The position numbers and the translations under genes are program-made. A stretch of 64,000 bases of DNA from an uncultured Acetatifactor sp. GTDB taxonomy: Bacteria; Bacillota; Clostridia; Lachnospirales; Lachnospiraceae. The notes beneath the pieces were generated by a model that saw only the letters and a program-made list of their open reading frames with translations, was not told the origin of the DNA and did not search any database. The DNA lies in the NCBI GenBank assembly GCA_910585615.1, contig CAJUFO010000014.1, forward strand, positions 6,734 to 70,733, given 5' to 3'. This document shows, piece by piece, positions 39,665-48,265 of this stretch; position 1 is the first letter of the stretch; every line of letters starts with the position of its first letter.

Positions 39665-40914
39665 CAGAAGCGGAATGGGCGGACATGGAGCGGCTTTTGC
39701 CCACACCCTGCTACGTGGTGGACGAGGCCCTGATAGAAGAAAATCTGAAGATACTGAAAGGTGTCATGAGCCGGACAGGAGCCAGGATCCTGCTGGCCCA
39801 GAAGGCCTTTTCCATGCATGCCCTGTATCCCCTGGTAGGAGAGTACCTCTGCGGCGCCACGGCCAGCGGCCTGTACGAGGCCAGGCTATGCGCCGAGGAG
39901 ATGGCGGAACCCCTTAAGGCCCAGGGCAGGACAGTGGAGAACCATATTTTTTCACCCGCATATAAGGAATCTGAATTCCACGAAATCCTGCACTGTTGCG
40001 ACCACATCGTCTTCAATTCCTGGAGGCAGGCGGAGCGGTTCGGCCCCCGGGCAAAGGCCGCGGGGAAGAGCATAGGGCTTCGCATCAACCCGGAGCGTTC
40101 CACCCAGGAGGGGCACGCCATCTATGACCCCTGCGCGCCGGGCTCCCGGCTGGGGGTGACCCTGGAAGCCTTTCAGGCCGGGCTGCTTCGGAGGGAAGCG
40201 CCGGAAGGGATGGCTGCCGGGCGGCATAGGGAAGAGGAGCTTTTGTCCGGTGGCAGCGATTTGCTGCAGCTTCTGGACGGCCTCCACTTCCACACCCTCT
40301 GCGAGCAGGACGCCGATGCCCTGGAGGCCACTTTGGAGGCGGTGGAGGAGAAGTTCGGCAGATATCTGCCCGGCATGAGCTGGATCAACTTCGGCGGCGG
40401 CCACCACATCACCCGAACGGGCTACGATATTCCCAGGCTGGAGCGCTGCATCAGGAGGATGCAGGACAGGTACGGCCTGACGGTGTACCTGGAGCCCGGG
40501 GAGGCGGTGGCGCTGAACGCCGGGTTCCTGGTGACGGAGGTGTTGGAAATCGTCAGAAACGGAATCCACATAGCCATCCTGGACGCCTCCGCCGCCTGCC
40601 ACATGCCGGATGTGCTGGAGATGCCCTACAGGCCGCCTCTGCGGGGAAGCGGGCAGCCGGGGGAGAAGGCCTGCACTTACCGCCTGGGCGGGCCCACCTG
40701 CCTGGCCGGGGACATCATCGGGGATTATTCCTTCGACAGACCCTTGAAGGAGGGGGACAGGCTGGTGTTCCAGGACATGGCCATCTATTCCATGGTGAAG
40801 AACAACACCTTCAACGGGATGCCTCTGCCGGCCATTGCCCTGCGCAGGAAAAACGGGGAGTGCGCCATCGTGAAGGAGTTCGGCTACCGGGATTTCAGAG
40901 AGAGGCTGTCGTAG
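39661..40914 (+). CDS. nspC: Carboxynorspermidine/carboxyspermidine decarboxylase
   Basis: The 417-residue fold-type III PLP enzyme has PTPCYVVDEALIEENL at the N-terminus, the PLP lysine in LLAQKAFSMHAL, LHFHTLCEQ, the glycine-rich INFGGGHHITR phosphate-binding loop and the LEPGEAV active-site segment near residue 275. It decarboxylates carboxynorspermidine or carboxyspermidine to the triamine, completing the route begun by the saccharopine-dehydrogenase-like enzyme at 10.2 kb. It overlaps the upstream gene by 4 bp. Confidence 0.93.
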   Translation: MTEAEWADMERLLPTPCYVVDEALIEENLKILKGVMSRTGARILLAQKAFSMHALYPLVGEYLCGATASGLYEARLCAEEMAEPLKAQGRTVENHIFSPAYKESEFHEILHCCDHIVFNSWRQAERFGPRAKAAGKSIGLRINPERSTQEGHAIYDPCAPGSRLGVTLEAFQAGLLRREAPEGMAAGRHREEELLSGGSDLLQLLDGLHFHTLCEQDADALEATLEAVEEKFGRYLPGMSWINFGGGHHITRTGYDIPRLERCIRRMQDRYGLTVYLEPGEAVALNAGFLVTEVLEIVRNGIHIAILDASAACHMPDVLEMPYRPPLRGSGQPGEKACTYRLGGPTCLAGDIIGDYSFDRPLKEGDRLVFQDMAIYSMVKNNTFNGMPLPAIALRRKNGECAIVKEFGYRDFRERLS

Positions 40915-40973
40915 CGGAGCGGCAGGGGGGACCTGGGGCAGGCGGAAATCTTTCCATGTTTTCCATGACATCA

Positions 40974-41425
40974 AAAGAGCCCGGTGCCCCAGGCTCTTTC
41001 AAGGAGTGAAATAATATAAAGAAAACATGAAAGGGAAAGGTATCTATGGTGAAACCGCTTACGCGGTATTGTTGTTTCCTTTATCGATGTATCCATTGTA
41101 GGCTGAAAATGTGTTCAAAGTTTGACCATGGGCTTAAGGATTTATAAACTGTGAGCGAAAGGCGCTTTTCGGCGTTTGGGGGCGGGGCGGTTTTTTGCGA
41201 CACAAAAAGGATCCGGCATCCCGGATCCTTTAAAGGAGTAAAATATAAAAGAAAACATGAAAGGGAAAGGTTTTATAGTAAAACCGCTTGCGCGGTATTG
41301 CTATTAGTCGAAGCTGACAGAACCCTGACCATTGTTTATCAAAATTCAACAGCTCCTTTGTTTATGTATCTATCATACCCTGAAAATGTGTCTAAAGTTT
41401 GACCTTAGACTTAAGGAATTATAAA
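40974..41425 (+). repeat. Duplicated ~200-bp module between nspC and aguA
   Basis: Two modules share the same order of parts. First comes a hairpin: AAAGAGCC/GGCTCTTT at 40974-40999 in one, AAAGGATCCGG/CCGGATCCTTT at 41206-41231 in the other, so structure is kept while sequence differs. Then follow AAGGAGT, an A-rich run, AACATGAAAGGGAAAGGT, a mini-hairpin ACCGCTT(A/G)CGCGGT, CTGAAAATGTGT, and TTGACC-15 bp-TATAAA (41122-41148 and 41399-41425). Each contains a tiny ATG frame (24 and 16 codons, different frames), so the RNA and not a peptide is probably what is conserved. The second promoter-like element leads directly to aguA. Confidence 0.75.
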
Positions 41426-41474
41426 AAAAATAAATAGAAAAATTAAGGAATTTTTTTCCGGAGAGGGTTAATTC

Positions 41475-42569
41475 ATGGAAATCATCAAAGCTTCCACTCC
41501 GTCCGCGGACGGCTTCCGGATGCCCGCGGAGTTCGAGCCCCATCAGGGCTGCATCATGATATTCCCGGAGAGGGCGGACTCCTGGCAGTACGGCGGCTAC
41601 GCGGCCAGAAGGGCCTTCGCGGAGGTGGCCGAGGCCATCGCCAGGTCGGAGCAGGTGACGGTCTGCGCCAGCGGGGCCCAGTACGACAATGCCAGGGCCC
41701 TGCTCCCCGCCCATATCCGGGTGGTGGAGATGTCCAGCAATGACGCCTGGGCCAGGGACTACGCGCCCACCTTTGTAAAAAACGACACAGGTGTCATAAG
41801 AGGCATAGACTGGGGCTTCAACGCCTGGGGAGGCCTCCACGACGGTCTGTACTTCCCCTGGGACAAGGACGACCAGATGGCGCGGAAGCTCTGCGACCTG
41901 CTGGAGAAGGATGTGTACTGCAAGCGGGACTTCATCCTGGAGGGCGGCTCCATCCATGTGGACGGGGAGGGGACCTGCATGGTGACGGAGAGCTGCCTGC
42001 TGAGCGGAGGGCGGAATCCGGCGCTTTCCAGGGAAGAGATTGAGGAGGTGCTGCGGGCGTATCTGAACGTATCGAAGATCCTCTGGCTGCCCCGGGGCAT
42101 CTACAATGACGAGACCAACGAGCATGTGGACAACATCTGCGCCTTCACCGCGCCGGGGGAGGTGGTGCTGGCCTGGACGGAGGACCGGACGGACGTGCAG
42201 TACGCCATGTCCAGGGCCTGCCTGGACTACCTGGAGCAGACTCTGGACGCGAAGGGCAGGAGAATCAGAGTGCACAAGCTGCCCCTGCCGCAGCCCGTGA
42301 CCATCACGGAGGAGGAGTGCCAGGGGCTGGACACCTGCCGGGATCAGCCCACCAGGACGGCGGGGGAGCGGCTGGCGGCATCCTATGTGAATTTCTACAT
42401 CGCCAACGGCAGCATCGTGATGCCGGGCTTCGGGGATCCGGCGGACCAGGCGGCGAAGGAGATCCTGCAGGGGCTGTTCCCGGACAGGGAGGTGGTGCAG
42501 ATCTATGCCCGGGATATCCTGATTGGGGGCGGGAACATCCACTGCATCACCCAGCAGGTGCCGGTGTGA
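41475..42569 (+). CDS. aguA: Agmatine deiminase
   Basis: The 364-residue protein has the pentein-family features of AguA: MPAEFEPHQGCIMIFPER at the N-terminus, NDAWARDYAPTFV, ILEGGSIHVDGEGT, HVDNICAF and the C-terminal GGGNIHCITQQ, whose Cys is the nucleophile. It hydrolyses agmatine to N-carbamoylputrescine and ammonia. It stands between nspC and aguB and, with the decarboxylase at 7.5 kb, completes an arginine-to-putrescine path. GGAGAGGG precedes the ATG. Confidence 0.96.
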   Translation: MEIIKASTPSADGFRMPAEFEPHQGCIMIFPERADSWQYGGYAARRAFAEVAEAIARSEQVTVCASGAQYDNARALLPAHIRVVEMSSNDAWARDYAPTFVKNDTGVIRGIDWGFNAWGGLHDGLYFPWDKDDQMARKLCDLLEKDVYCKRDFILEGGSIHVDGEGTCMVTESCLLSGGRNPALSREEIEEVLRAYLNVSKILWLPRGIYNDETNEHVDNICAFTAPGEVVLAWTEDRTDVQYAMSRACLDYLEQTLDAKGRRIRVHKLPLPQPVTITEEECQGLDTCRDQPTRTAGERLAASYVNFYIANGSIVMPGFGDPADQAAKEILQGLFPDREVVQIYARDILIGGGNIHCITQQVPV

Positions 42570-42578
42570 AGTGTGAGA

Positions 42579-42765
42579 AGAAGTTCTAGGGGGCCAAGAG
42601 AGGGCATAGCCCACCTCTTTAGGACGTCCGCCAGGAACTTCTAGGCTCTCAAAGCGAACAAGGTTCGCTTGCGAATACGACTCGCCTGCGAACAAGTTCG
42701 CTTTGCAAGCCAGTTTCACAGGTCAGAATGCCCAAGCGAACAAGGCTTGCTTTGTGAGGGCATTC
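42579..42765. repeat. Cluster of hairpins between aguA and aguB
   Basis: At least four palindromes are packed here: AGAAGTTC/GAACTTCT (42579-42642), AAGCGAAC/GTTCGCTT (42652-42670), GCGAAC/GTTCGC (about 42686-42700) and GAATGCCC/GGGCATTC (42726-42765). AGCGAACAAG recurs three times. No protein is evident. It is REP/BIME-like and may affect processing of the aguA-aguB transcript. Confidence 0.75.
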
Positions 42766-42874
42766 TTCCAGATTGCGGCGGTTTGTCAGCTGGTTGTGCT
42801 GTTGGGGATGGTATGTTGGAAGGGGTGGCGGATATATTGAGGTATTTGCATTTTGATAGAAAGGTGGAGGATGT

Positions 42875-43756
42875 ATGGGACAGGAGTTGACGGTGGCGGC
42901 AGTGCAGATGTACTGCAACCGCTCCAGGGAGGAGAATCTGGCGGCGGCGGAGGGGTGGATCAGGCAGGCAGCCGGGGACGGGGCGCAGGTGATTTTGCTG
43001 CCGGAGCTTTTCGAGACATGGTATTTCTGCCAGGAGCGGAATTATGATTCTTATCAATTGGCCATGACGGTGTGGGAGAACCCGGCGGTGTGCCGGCTGC
43101 GCCAGGTGGCCGCAGAGCTGAAGGTGGTGCTGCCGGTGAGCTTCTTCGAGCGGGCGGGGAACGTGACCTACAATTCCGTGGCCATGATCGACGCGGACGG
43201 GGAGCTGAAGGGCGTATACCGCAAGACCCATATCCCCGACGACCATTTCTATCAGGAGAAATTCTATTTCACCCCGGGGAATACGGGCTTCCAGGTCTGG
43301 GACACCGCCTACGGCAAAATCGGCCTGGGCATCTGCTGGGATCAGTGGTTCCCGGAGGCGGCCCGGTGCATGGCCCTGATGGGGGCGCAGATCCTGCTCT
43401 ATCCCACAGCCATCGGCTCCGAGCCCATCATAGAGTGCGACAGCATGCCCCACTGGCGGCGCTGCATGCAGGGCCACGCCGCGGCCAATGCAGTGCCGGT
43501 AGTTGCAGCTAACCGCATCGGGGAAGAGATTGTGGAACCCTCAAAGGAGAACAATGGCCAGTCCTCTGCCCTGACCTTCTATGGCTCCTCCTTCATCACG
43601 GACGAGACGGGGGAAATCCTGGAGGACGCGGGCAGGGATCAGGAGAAGGCGATCATGCATACCTTCGACCTGGATGCCATAGAAGAGATGCGCTTCAGCT
43701 GGGGGCTGTTCCGGGACAGGAGGCCGGAGATGTACGGGGAAATCTGCTGTCGGTGA
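42875..43756 (+). CDS. aguB: N-carbamoylputrescine amidase
   Basis: The 293-residue nitrilase-fold protein has the Glu-Lys-Cys triad in LLPELFETWYF, YRKTHIPDDHFYQEKFYF and LGICWDQWFPEAAR. It closely matches AguB, which converts N-carbamoylputrescine to putrescine, CO2 and ammonia. GTGGAGG is only 4 nt before the ATG at 42875, a tight spacing, but no better start is present. It is the last polyamine gene here. Confidence 0.95.
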   Translation: MGQELTVAAVQMYCNRSREENLAAAEGWIRQAAGDGAQVILLPELFETWYFCQERNYDSYQLAMTVWENPAVCRLRQVAAELKVVLPVSFFERAGNVTYNSVAMIDADGELKGVYRKTHIPDDHFYQEKFYFTPGNTGFQVWDTAYGKIGLGICWDQWFPEAARCMALMGAQILLYPTAIGSEPIIECDSMPHWRRCMQGHAAANAVPVVAANRIGEEIVEPSKENNGQSSALTFYGSSFITDETGEILEDAGRDQEKAIMHTFDLDAIEEMRFSWGLFRDRRPEMYGEICCR

Positions 43757-43793
43757 GGGCGTCCGAAAAACAAATTTCATTCAGCAATTTTAT

Positions 43794-43844
43794 TTGATTT
43801 TTTCATGACAGCCGCATATAATAAAAGTAGGGAAATCCCTACTT
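43794..43844 (+). promoter_or_regulatory. Promoter and operator of the AbrB/PIN toxin-antitoxin pair
   Basis: TTGATT (43794-43799), 17 bp, TATAAT (43817-43822). Immediately downstream a perfect 20-bp palindrome, AAGTAGGGA-AA-TCCCTACTT (43825-43844), covers the transcription start, a typical place for autoregulation by the antitoxin. Confidence 0.78.
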
Positions 43845-43900
43845 TCCGTGTCATGTAATGATGGAAGGATGGTTATCCAAAAAGACAGGAGGCGAAAGAT

Positions 43901-44176
43901 ATGTATGCAGATGCTTTTGTTGACAACGCAAAGGTGATGGCAAAAGGCCAGGTCACCATTCCGAAGGATATCCGTAAGGTGCTTGGCGTAACAAGCGGAG
44001 ACCGGATTTCTTTTATTGTGGAAGGAGGTACTGTCCGCATTGTGAACTCAGCCGTCTATGCCATGCAGATGCTCCAAAGTGAAATGGTGGGAGAGGCGGA
44101 ACGTGCCGGCCTTACGTCTGATGACGATGTCATGGCGCTTGTGAAAGAATTAAGGAATGAGGACGAAAATCTATGA
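43901..44176 (+). CDS. AbrB/SpoVT-type antitoxin
   Basis: The 91-residue protein has the swapped-hairpin AbrB motif AKGQVTIPKDIRKVLGVTSGDRISFIVEGG (about residues 14-43), which binds DNA, and a helical C-terminal tail that would wrap the toxin. It is read from a promoter with a perfect 20-bp palindrome at the start site, so it probably represses itself. It overlaps the PIN-domain gene by 4 bp (ATGA), the usual antitoxin-toxin coupling. Confidence 0.88.
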   Translation: MYADAFVDNAKVMAKGQVTIPKDIRKVLGVTSGDRISFIVEGGTVRIVNSAVYAMQMLQSEMVGEAERAGLTSDDDVMALVKELRNEDENL

Positions 44177-44577
44177 GGGTCCTGATCGATACAAATGTCC
44201 TCATATCTGCGGCATTAAGCGCCAGCGGCGTGCCTTATCAGGCTTATGTAAAAGCTGCTTCCTATCCTAACCACGGCCTGATCTGTGAGCAGAATGTAGA
44301 CGAAATGAAGCGGGTATTCAATAAGAAATTTCCGATGCGACTTGCCGCATTGGACAGATTTCTCTCAACCGCACTGCTGACACTGGAATTGGTGCCGGTT
44401 CCAGTGGATGAAGATGTATCGGAATCCCAGATTAGGGATGTAAAGGACCGCCCGATTTTACGTGCAGCGCTTATGGCAAAGGCAGATATCCTTGTGACTG
44501 GCGATAAGGATTTTTTGGAATCCGGTTTGGAACATCCTGAAATCATGGCACCGGCCGAATTCCTCGAGAGAGGCTGA
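44173..44577 (+). CDS. PIN-domain toxin (putative RNase)
   Basis: The 134-residue protein starts with VLIDTNVLISA, the first acidic residue of the PIN nuclease site. DRPILRAALMAKADILVTGDKDFL supplies the later conserved acidic residues. It belongs to the PIN subfamily annotated as toxin-antitoxin components, related to VapC, and would cleave RNA. Coupling to the AbrB-type gene supports a type II toxin-antitoxin pair. All the expected acidic motifs are present, so it looks intact. Confidence 0.88.
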   Translation: MRVLIDTNVLISAALSASGVPYQAYVKAASYPNHGLICEQNVDEMKRVFNKKFPMRLAALDRFLSTALLTLELVPVPVDEDVSESQIRDVKDRPILRAALMAKADILVTGDKDFLESGLEHPEIMAPAEFLERG

Positions 44578-44625
44578 TGCCATGACAGTTGCGCAAAATG
44601 GGCAGGAGGCTGCGCTGCCTCCCGC

Positions 44626-46002
44626 TCACTCCACCAGCTTCGCATTGGGATAGATCCGCTCCATCCGCTCGTCCGGGAAATGCTCGTCCAAAAAGGCGGC
44701 CAGCGGATTTTCATCCTGGGCCCTGTCGGCGGAGGCAGCGCTTTCTGCCGTTTCCTTCCCGGCGCCGTCCGTCTGCCGCTGCGTATACCTTGCCAGCGCC
44801 AGGGAGGAGATGGCCATATTCAAGACCATGAACACAATCAGGCAGTTGCACAGAATCTTTCCCGCCCGCACCGGAAGCCTCTCTATCAGATCCGACAGCT
44901 TCGGATAGATCATCTTCAGCCACACCACAGCCGCAATCCCCCAGAAAAAGCAATAAAGCAGGTTGATGCGCCCGCCCAGGTTGAAGGCGAAGCCGCTGTA
45001 GTCCCAGAACACCGTGCCGAAGACCAGCTCCGTGAACACGCTGCAGACATACTCGTAAGCGCCCCCCAGCAGCGTGCCCGCCAGGAAGATGTGCCTGTCG
45101 CTCCTGTTCCGATAGCGGTAGAGGAACAGGGTCAGCAGCGCGCAGCCCAGGCCCCAGACGATGCTGAAAGGCCCGTACACCACGCTGCTGCGGCTCATGA
45201 GCACCCCGGTGGTCAGGAGGCAGAAGACAGTCTCCGTCAGATCCCCCAGGAACGCCCCGATGAAGAACAGCGCCGTCAGCTTATAGAAGCAGCACCCTTC
45301 CGCGAACACCGCGTGCTCCGCCTTGGCCCGCTCCGATTTCGCCCGGATGTCCGCCGCGATGTCCTCCGGATTGATGGAGGGGAAGGAGCGCTGCATCCGC
45401 TTCTGCACCCCGGCGGTGAGGCGGTTCTCCAGGAGCCTGGAGGTCTGCTGCATGCCCTCGGAGAGCTGGGACAGGCGCTTCGCTGTGACCTTCATGCCCA
45501 GGACTGCCATGGAGGTGGTGACGAAATCCGCCGCCAGAAGCCCTGCGGCGGTCCACTGCGCCACCAAAGTCACAGGCCGGGGGATGCCCCGCAGCAGACC
45601 GCACAGCACCGGGTTCAGGAAGCGCATGGTGGCCACGGCCAGCAGCCCCCACAGCAGGGAATACCGGAGGCAGACATAGCCGCCCAAATTGTGCTTGATT
45701 TCAGAATAATCCCACAATTTCCTGCGGAAAATCTTCTCCATGAGCATGCCCGTGGTGTATTCCACCACCGAGGCCAGCAGCAGTCCGCCCAGGAAGAGGA
45801 AGAACGGATTGTCCGTAAGCTCCGGCAAAAACACCGCGAACACCACAGCGCTGAAGCCGTATATGGTACAGTAGGGGCTGTTCACGAAGCCACGGTTCAC
45901 GAACTTCCTGCGGCTGATGGCCGCATAGCACACTTCCAGGCACCAGCCCGCGAAGGAGTAGATGAAAAACAGCCAGACCAGATCTGTCAAAACGTATGTC
46001 AT
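44626..46002 (-). CDS. CmpB-type membrane protein with duplicated domain
   Basis: The 458-residue protein contains two copies of the CmpB (putative ABC permease) domain. Copy 1 runs about 5-150 (FIYSFAGWCLEVCYA, FLGGLLLASVVEYTTGMLMEKIF, LWDYS), copy 2 about 250-400 (GAFLGDLTETVFC, FLAGTLLGGAYEYVCSVFTELVFGTVFWDYS), joined by a charged cytoplasmic helix region. About 9-10 membrane segments are expected. The family is common in Clostridia and its role is unknown. ATG 46002 has AAGGAAGAGG upstream; longer frames lack membrane character. It is convergent with the PIN toxin gene. Confidence 0.8.
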   Translation of the reverse strand: MTYVLTDLVWLFFIYSFAGWCLEVCYAAISRRKFVNRGFVNSPYCTIYGFSAVVFAVFLPELTDNPFFLFLGGLLLASVVEYTTGMLMEKIFRRKLWDYSEIKHNLGGYVCLRYSLLWGLLAVATMRFLNPVLCGLLRGIPRPVTLVAQWTAAGLLAADFVTTSMAVLGMKVTAKRLSQLSEGMQQTSRLLENRLTAGVQKRMQRSFPSINPEDIAADIRAKSERAKAEHAVFAEGCCFYKLTALFFIGAFLGDLTETVFCLLTTGVLMSRSSVVYGPFSIVWGLGCALLTLFLYRYRNRSDRHIFLAGTLLGGAYEYVCSVFTELVFGTVFWDYSGFAFNLGGRINLLYCFFWGIAAVVWLKMIYPKLSDLIERLPVRAGKILCNCLIVFMVLNMAISSLALARYTQRQTDGAGKETAESAASADRAQDENPLAAFLDEHFPDERMERIYPNAKLVE

Positions 46003-46208
46003 ATCAATCCTCTTCCTTTGTGCATCTTTTTCCGAATAACATACCATAGTATACCATGCCGCCATAGAAACGGCAATCCCGTAAAACGGCATTCGCGCCG
46101 GGGCAAAACCAGGTTCCCAATACGCGGATTGTATGGTACAATAAGAGGGCTGGAAGATGCTGGAAATGCAACACATGGCCTTACAGGCCAGGAAAGGCAG
46201 GGGCGGAT

Positions 46209-47357
46209 ATGAGGACGGTACTGGGACTGGACCGGCTGGAGGAATTCGAAGGGATCTTCAGGGGGAAGCGCATCGGGCTGATTACGAATTATTCCGGGGT
46301 GGATTCCCTCTGGAGGGTGAACGTGGACCTGTTCATGGACAGGGGCCTGCGGATTGGGAAGCTGTTCACGCCGGAGCACGGCATGTTCGGGGAGGGCGCG
46401 GGGAAAGAGGTGGGAAACGATGTCTACCCCGGATATCAGATTCCCATCCGCTCCCTGTACGGGAACCATCTGCGGCCGGAGGCCGAGGAACTGGCGGACA
46501 TCGACATCCTTGTGTATGATATCCAGGATGTAGGGCTGCGGTATTACACATATATCTACACAATGACCTACTGCATGGAGGCCGCGGCCAGGGCAGGCAT
46601 CCCCTTCGTGGTGCTGGACCGCCCGAATCCTCTGGGGAACCGGATCGTCAGCGGCGGGATCATCCTGCCGGAATTCGCCTCCTTCATCGGGGACTACGGG
46701 CTGCCGGTACGCTACGGCCTGACCTGCGGGGAGGTGGGACATTATTTTCTGGCGCACAGGGGCCTGAAGCTGGACTACCGGGTGATTCCCATGGAAAACT
46801 ACACCAGGGACACGTATTTTAGCGATACCGGGCTGCTCTGGAACATCCCCTCCCCGGCCCTGGTGGATTTCCACAGCACCATCTGCTACTGCGGCGGCTG
46901 CTTCCTGGAGGGCTCCTCCCTAAGCGCCGGAAGGGGCAGCTCAAAGCCTTTCCAGATGTACGGCGCGCCCTATGTGAAGATGGAAGAGCTGTACCGGGAG
47001 ATGAAGGCCGCGGTAAAGGAAGACAAGGTAATCTTCAGACAGCGGGCCTTTGTGCCGGTGGAGCGGGAGTACGCCGGGGAGGTCTGTTTCGGCCTGGAGT
47101 TCGCGCCCCTGGACAAGACCCTGGACTTCATCCCCACGGCGCTCCAGCTCATGCGCCAGGTGGTGCGGCTCTACCCGGAGCAGTTCACCTTAAGCGACCA
47201 GGGCCAGGGGAACAAGCATCTCCACTATCTGGCCGGAGGCAGGCGGATAGACGATTACCTCTATGGAATCCTTTCTCTGGAGGAGCTGCTGGAGGAATGG
47301 AGGGGCCAGAGCGCGCGGTTCGAGAAGGAGACGGAGGCCTTCCGCATCTATGGTTGA
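46209..47357 (+). CDS. DUF1343/NamZ-like exo-beta-N-acetylmuramidase
   Basis: The 382-residue protein is full length for DUF1343: GLITNYSGVD, LFTPEHGMFGEGAGKEVG, YDIQDVGLRYYTYIYTM, LDRPNPLGNRIV and GCFLEGSSLSAGRGSSKPFQ. The characterised member NamZ is an exo-N-acetylmuramidase (GH171). No signal peptide is present, so it would act on imported or recycled muropeptide sugars in the cytoplasm. A TACAAT -10 with a symmetric ATTGTA-tgg-TACAAT surrounds the start region at about 46127-46141. A carbohydrate-binding-like gene follows. Confidence 0.88.
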   Translation: MRTVLGLDRLEEFEGIFRGKRIGLITNYSGVDSLWRVNVDLFMDRGLRIGKLFTPEHGMFGEGAGKEVGNDVYPGYQIPIRSLYGNHLRPEAEELADIDILVYDIQDVGLRYYTYIYTMTYCMEAAARAGIPFVVLDRPNPLGNRIVSGGIILPEFASFIGDYGLPVRYGLTCGEVGHYFLAHRGLKLDYRVIPMENYTRDTYFSDTGLLWNIPSPALVDFHSTICYCGGCFLEGSSLSAGRGSSKPFQMYGAPYVKMEELYREMKAAVKEDKVIFRQRAFVPVEREYAGEVCFGLEFAPLDKTLDFIPTALQLMRQVVRLYPEQFTLSDQGQGNKHLHYLAGGRRIDDYLYGILSLEELLEEWRGQSARFEKETEAFRIYG

Positions 47358-47473
47358 CGGGCTTGCGCCTACAGGCGGAATCAAGGGCCGCGGACAGGGC
47401 AGGACGGCGGAACAGATGCCCCGGCGAAACGCCGTCGGCGACCTCAAATAAAGAAAAAAGGAGCATATCAGCT

Positions 47474-48265
47474 ATGGCTACATTTTCGTTGAAAGTAATC
47501 GACAGAAACGACAGCACCATCTGCGTCAGCAGCGGAGAGGACTTCGTAGACCTGGTGTGCATGCGGGCCTATGAGGAGGGGGACAGGATTGTCCTGGAGA
47601 CCTCAGACAAGAACGCTTATGTAAACTGGCAGGTGGACGATGCACTGGGGGCCGCCTTTGTGTACATTACGGACAATGTGTCTTATGAGATTCCCTTCGG
47701 GGAGAAGCGCGTCAGCCTGTCGCCCAAGGTGTTCTCCGGCAGCCGCCACTACCTCTACGTCCAGGCCGCCAGGCCAGACGAGATAGAGGCCTATCGGAAC
47801 CTGGCCCTGAACCCGGCGGACCAACATCGGGACGTGCCCTGCTTCCCCCATGCCACAGCCAATGTGGAGACCAGGGGGGAGTCCGTGTTCGCCGCCAAGA
47901 ACGCCATAGACGGAGTGCGCGCTAATCTGTCCCACGGGGCCTGGCCCTATCAGTCCTGGGGCATCAACAGGCAGGACGACGCCGCCATGCGGGTGGACTT
48001 CGGCCGACGGATCCGCACGGACAAGGTGGTGCTCTACACCCGGGCCGATTTTCCCCATGACAACTGGTGGACACAGGTGACATTGAAATTCTCCGATGGC
48101 AGCAGCCAGGACTTCCCTCTGGAGAAATCCGTCGCAGGCCATGTACTCACCTTCCCGGAGAAGGAGACCGACTGGATAGAGCTGTCCAATCTGATAAAGG
48201 CGGACGACCCCTCGCCCTTCCCGGCCCTGACCCAGATGGAAGTATACGGATGGAATGTGCTATGA
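47474..48265 (+). CDS. Discoidin/F5-8C-like domain protein
   Basis: The 263-residue protein has a short N-terminal beta region and a C-terminal jelly-roll resembling galactose-binding or discoidin domains (VFAAKNAIDGVRANLSHGAW, SWGINRQDDAAMRVDFGRRI, VTLKFSDGSS, then a final VEVYGWN-like strand). No signal peptide is seen, so its ligand and location are unclear. AAAGGAG lies about 10 nt before the ATG. It overlaps the ITPase-like gene by 4 bp (ATGA) and follows the NamZ-like gene. Confidence 0.65.
   Translation: MATFSLKVIDRNDSTICVSSGEDFVDLVCMRAYEEGDRIVLETSDKNAYVNWQVDDALGAAFVYITDNVSYEIPFGEKRVSLSPKVFSGSRHYLYVQAARPDEIEAYRNLALNPADQHRDVPCFPHATANVETRGESVFAAKNAIDGVRANLSHGAWPYQSWGINRQDDAAMRVDFGRRIRTDKVVLYTRADFPHDNWWTQVTLKFSDGSSQDFPLEKSVAGHVLTFPEKETDWIELSNLIKADDPSPFPALTQMEVYGWNVL

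Noticed and set aside
40974..41425. Small peptide genes in the duplicated module (24 and 16 codons)
   Set aside because: The two copies use different reading frames after the first five codons, so a conserved peptide is unlikely.
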